DNA of 49,549 bases from a virus: the IMG/VR virus record IMGVR_UViG_3300046780_001007, positions 1-49,549 of that record; one strand, given 5' to 3'. The notes below the pieces were generated by a model. The model was given only the letters and a program-made list of their open reading frames with translations, was not told the DNA's origin and ran no database searches. Every line of letters starts with the position of its first letter. Within the stretch, counting starts at the first letter, position 1. Positions 47,846 to 49,549 of this stretch are shown here, piece after piece. The translations under genes and the position numbers were made by a program.

Positions 47846-48072
47846 AGAGAAGATTCAGAGCCTGTCTGCGCAAGGCGTTGGCTGCAGACAAGAAGGCCTT
47901 TGGTCTGCAGCAGACGCTAGAGATGGAGCGCGCAGCGCACGCGCGCGAGATCAAGCGGCTCGAGGATGAGCACGCAGGCTACCAGGCGGAGGCGAACGCC
48001 ATCTTCGCGCGCGACGCCAGACGCATCGCGACGCTCGAGACAGCGGCACGCAAACGACGCAAGAGCGCGTAG
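47832..48072 (+). CDS. Coiled-coil protein with probable frameshift
   Basis: A perfect ribosome-binding site (AGGAG, 47821) precedes the ATG at 47832, whose frame begins MSQLEEKIQSL, then turns to low-quality sequence and stops at 47967. The frame +1 to it (open from a TTG at 47842) holds a good coiled coil (KKAFGLQQTLEMERAAHAREIKRLEDEHAGYQAEANAIFARDARRIATLE) and ends at 48072 on the next gene's GTG. The likely intended protein joins the two near 47860. Alternatively the TTG, which overlaps the previous stop as TTGA, is the true start. Confidence 0.5.
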
Positions 48073-48227
48073 TGGCAGGCGAGCTCGACGAGCTGGTCGA
48101 GTACGAAGGCCGGCGCGTGCCGTACTGGTGGGCCGAGCGCGTGGCCATCGCGATGGAAAGCGGCGCCACACAGCAAGAAGCGCAGCGGACAGCGAACGAA
48201 GAACTGAAGCGACGCAAGGAGAAGTAG
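48072..48227 (+). CDS. Tiny charged protein
   Basis: 51 residues from a GTG overlapping the previous stop: LDELVEYEGRRVPYWWAERVAIAMESGATQQEAQRTANEELKRRKEK. Helical and coupled. No family recognised. Confidence 0.5.
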   Translation: MAGELDELVEYEGRRVPYWWAERVAIAMESGATQQEAQRTANEELKRRKEK

Positions 48228-48229
48228 CG

Positions 48230-48652
48230 ATGCCGACGATGCAAGAGCCGAGCAAGCCCGCGGTGTTGATGGTGCTGAGGCGCCGCAGCGATAGCGTCTA
48301 CGTGCGCCTTGACGCGCGCGTCACCGGCGTGCAGCTGCCGCACCACTTGCTCGGGCAAGAAGCGGTCATCTTGCAGGTGGTGGTGCCAGCGAACGCGCCG
48401 TTCCCCATAACCGACCTGCAGCTGACGGCGCACTGCTTGAGCTGCACGCTCTCGTTCCATGGCAAGCCGTTCTTCTGCGTCGTGCCTTGGACAGCCGTCG
48501 AGATCATCGCGGACGGCGAGGGTAAGGGTCAGGCCTGGGAGAAGAGCGCGCAGTCGATCATCGACTCTCAATGGGCGAAGCGCGCTGCGCCGCCCGTGGG
48601 CGGCTCCACGCCGCACCCGTCTGAGCGCTCCTACCTTCGGCGGGTGAAGTGA
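48230..48652 (+). CDS. SspB-like ClpXP adaptor candidate
   Basis: 140 residues. VYVRLDARVTGVQLPHHLLGQEAVILQVVVP, ITDLQLTAHCLSCTLSFHGKPFFCVVPWTAVEIIADGEGKGQ follows the SspB beta-barrel order, including the GVQ.P step, the VP..AV.. strand and the acidic G turn. A flexible linker then ends in SERSYLRRVK, close to the C-terminal ClpX-binding LRVVK motif of bacterial SspB. SspB tethers ssrA- or RseA-tagged substrates to ClpXP. A phage copy could redirect host proteolysis. Assigned by fold-order and tail similarity only. Confidence 0.55.
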   Translation: MPTMQEPSKPAVLMVLRRRSDSVYVRLDARVTGVQLPHHLLGQEAVILQVVVPANAPFPITDLQLTAHCLSCTLSFHGKPFFCVVPWTAVEIIADGEGKGQAWEKSAQSIIDSQWAKRAAPPVGGSTPHPSERSYLRRVK

Positions 48653-48825
48653 TGGAGCCGGGATTCTGCGGCTGGTGCGGATGGCAGCGCACGTGCCCTG
48701 TGTGCACCCGCATATCGTGTGCGCGCCGGCTGATCGGCAGCGCGGCCTGCCTCGCCGTCTTCTACCTCGGGCCGGCGAGGTATGAGGTCGAAGCTCGCGC
48801 GGAAGCGGAGCGGCTATGGCGGTAG
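48652..48825 (+). CDS. Small zinc-finger-like membrane protein
   Basis: 57 residues. MEPGFCGWCGWQRTCPVCTR carries two CxxC pairs; a short hydrophobic stretch (LIGSAACLAVFYLGPA) and a charged helix follow. The ATG overlaps the previous TGA. No family recognised. Confidence 0.45.
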   Translation: MEPGFCGWCGWQRTCPVCTRISCARRLIGSAACLAVFYLGPARYEVEARAEAERLWR

Positions 48826-49016
48826 CCGAGAAGTGGTACCGCGTGGAGAACACGCGCGCCTTCATGGAAGCGCGCGGCGTGCGCTCGGTCGGCGTTCACT
48901 CGCCTAAGCACATCAAGCGCATCCCTTGGCCGGTGTGCTCCCGCTGCGGACTGCTCTACCTGAAGAACGAGGCGACCGCGCGCGAGGTGCGCAAGGCCTG
49001 CGTGGTGGAAGAATGA
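48816..49016 (+). CDS. Small protein with Cys pair, unknown
   Basis: 66 residues: WYRVENTRAFMEARGVRSVGVHSPKHIKRIPWPVCSRCGLLYLKNEATAREVRKACVVEE. One CxxC and another Cys near the end could form a zinc ribbon. It overlaps the methyltransferase start. Confidence 0.5.
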   Translation: MAVAEKWYRVENTRAFMEARGVRSVGVHSPKHIKRIPWPVCSRCGLLYLKNEATAREVRKACVVEE

Positions 49017-49549
49017 TGTCAATCGGCTCGCTCTTCAGCGGCATCGGGGGGCTTGAGCTCGGGCTAGAGCAGTCGGGCATCGGCCGCACGGTTTGGCAGG
49101 TGGAGAAGTGCGCGAAGTGTCGCGCCGTTCTTGCGGCGCACTGGCCGCATGTTGAAAGGTTCGAAAATGTCTGCACCGTCGGGCGAGAGTCTCTTCGAGC
49201 TGTCGACCTCATTTGCGGCGGCTTCCCTTGCCAAGACGTCAGCAGCGCGGGCAAGCGAGCTGGCCTCGCTGGTGCTCGAAGCGGCCTTTGGTTTGAGTTC
49301 CGGCGCGTTGTCGACGAACTCCGGCCTTCATGGGTTGTGGTCGAGAATGTGGCGAGCGGGGCGAGTCGATGGGTGGATGCTGTGCGCGAGTCGCTGGAAC
49401 AGCTCGGCTACGCAACTCTACCGATCCCGCTTAGCGCAGGCGATTGCGGCGCGCCCCACGAGCGCGCACGCGTTTTCATCGTCGGGCATGCTGCCCACGC
49501 TGACGGCGTCGAGCTACGGCAGCAACATGGGGGGGGGGGCAGCCGGGCG
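49013..49549 (+). CDS. C5 cytosine DNA methyltransferase, N-terminal part (continues at window start)
   Basis: Begins ATGATG overlapping the previous stop. Motif I is SLFSGIGGLELGLEQ, motif IV is GGFPCQDVSS with the catalytic Cys of PCQ, motif VI is VVVENV, motif VIII is GAPHERARVFIVG. The frame runs to the last base of the window and continues at position 15, ending at 269 with motif X. It methylates cytosine in host-like recognition sites, probably against restriction. An 11-G run at 49529-49539 lies in the variable region. Confidence 0.88.
   Translation, partial: MMSIGSLFSGIGGLELGLEQSGIGRTVWQVEKCAKCRAVLAAHWPHVERFENVCTVGRESLRAVDLICGGFPCQDVSSAGKRAGLAGARSGLWFEFRRVVDELRPSWVVVENVASGASRWVDAVRESLEQLGYATLPIPLSAGDCGAPHERARVFIVGHAAHADGVELRQQHGGGGSRA
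49536..49549. repeat. 14-base overlap with the window start
   Basis: GGGGCAGCCGGGCG is identical to positions 1-14. Joining through it keeps the methyltransferase frame open, so it reflects a circular assembly rather than a biological terminal repeat. Confidence 0.85.

Overview
The window is an essentially complete genome of a temperate, contractile-tailed (myovirus-type) bacteriophage, GC-rich and about 49.5 kb. The last 14 bases repeat the first 14, and one gene (a C5 cytosine methyltransferase) runs off the right end and finishes at the left end. The sequence is therefore a circular or circularly permuted molecule opened inside that gene. The host cannot be read directly. High GC, two lipoprotein cargo genes and an attP that carries the 3' half of a tRNA-Pro(UGG) gene suggest a GC-rich Gram-negative bacterium. 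Myxococcota or another proteobacterial-type host is only a guess.

Layout. A control region at about 38.6-39.76 kb holds two small XRE-type regulators and a set of matching operators. From it, transcription diverges. The leftward (minus) arm first reads a compact early block (38.6 to 29.3 kb): Cro-like regulator, nucleotide-metabolism-like protein, lytic transglycosylase, helicase-methyltransferase fusion, beta sliding clamp, HNH protein, an initiator-like protein with an iteron origin inside its gene, a sigma-region-4-like HTH protein, a RusA-like resolvase and small DNA-binding proteins. It then continues into the late block (29.2 to 2.2 kb): terminases, portal, Mu-F-like protein, protease/scaffold, capsid cement, DUF2184 major capsid protein, connector proteins, DUF3383 sheath, tube, frameshifted chaperones, tape measure, baseplate, fibres and tail spike, then lysis genes. 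The rightward (plus) arm (38.7 to 49.5 kb and on through the junction to 2.2 kb) holds the second regulator, small unknown genes, a candidate single-strand annealing protein, SbcD/SbcC, HNH-like proteins, an SspB-like ClpXP adaptor candidate, the C5 methyltransferase, an excisionase-like HTH gene and the integrase, ending at attP. In the circle the two arms converge at attP and the lysis genes.

How it fits together. Replication would start at 12-bp-spaced iterons in the initiator gene and use a phage-encoded clamp. The SbcCD-like nuclease, annealing protein and RusA-like resolvase form a recombination module. Two methyltransferases probably modify phage DNA. The virion genes follow the order I know from myoviruses with DUF1073 portal, DUF2184 capsid and DUF3383 sheath proteins.

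The most unusual features are: (1) at least eight promoter-like sites of fixed geometry (TTGCAA or variant, 17 bp, TAGACG or variant, 7-8 bp, start codon) that would give nearly leaderless mRNAs; (2) an SspB-like protein with a ClpX-binding-like tail; (3) a metzincin-motif lipoprotein on the opposite strand among tail genes; (4) a methyltransferase C-terminus in which two overlapping frames both look genuine; and (5) an SbcC with no zinc hook. Family assignments come from motif recognition without database searches.
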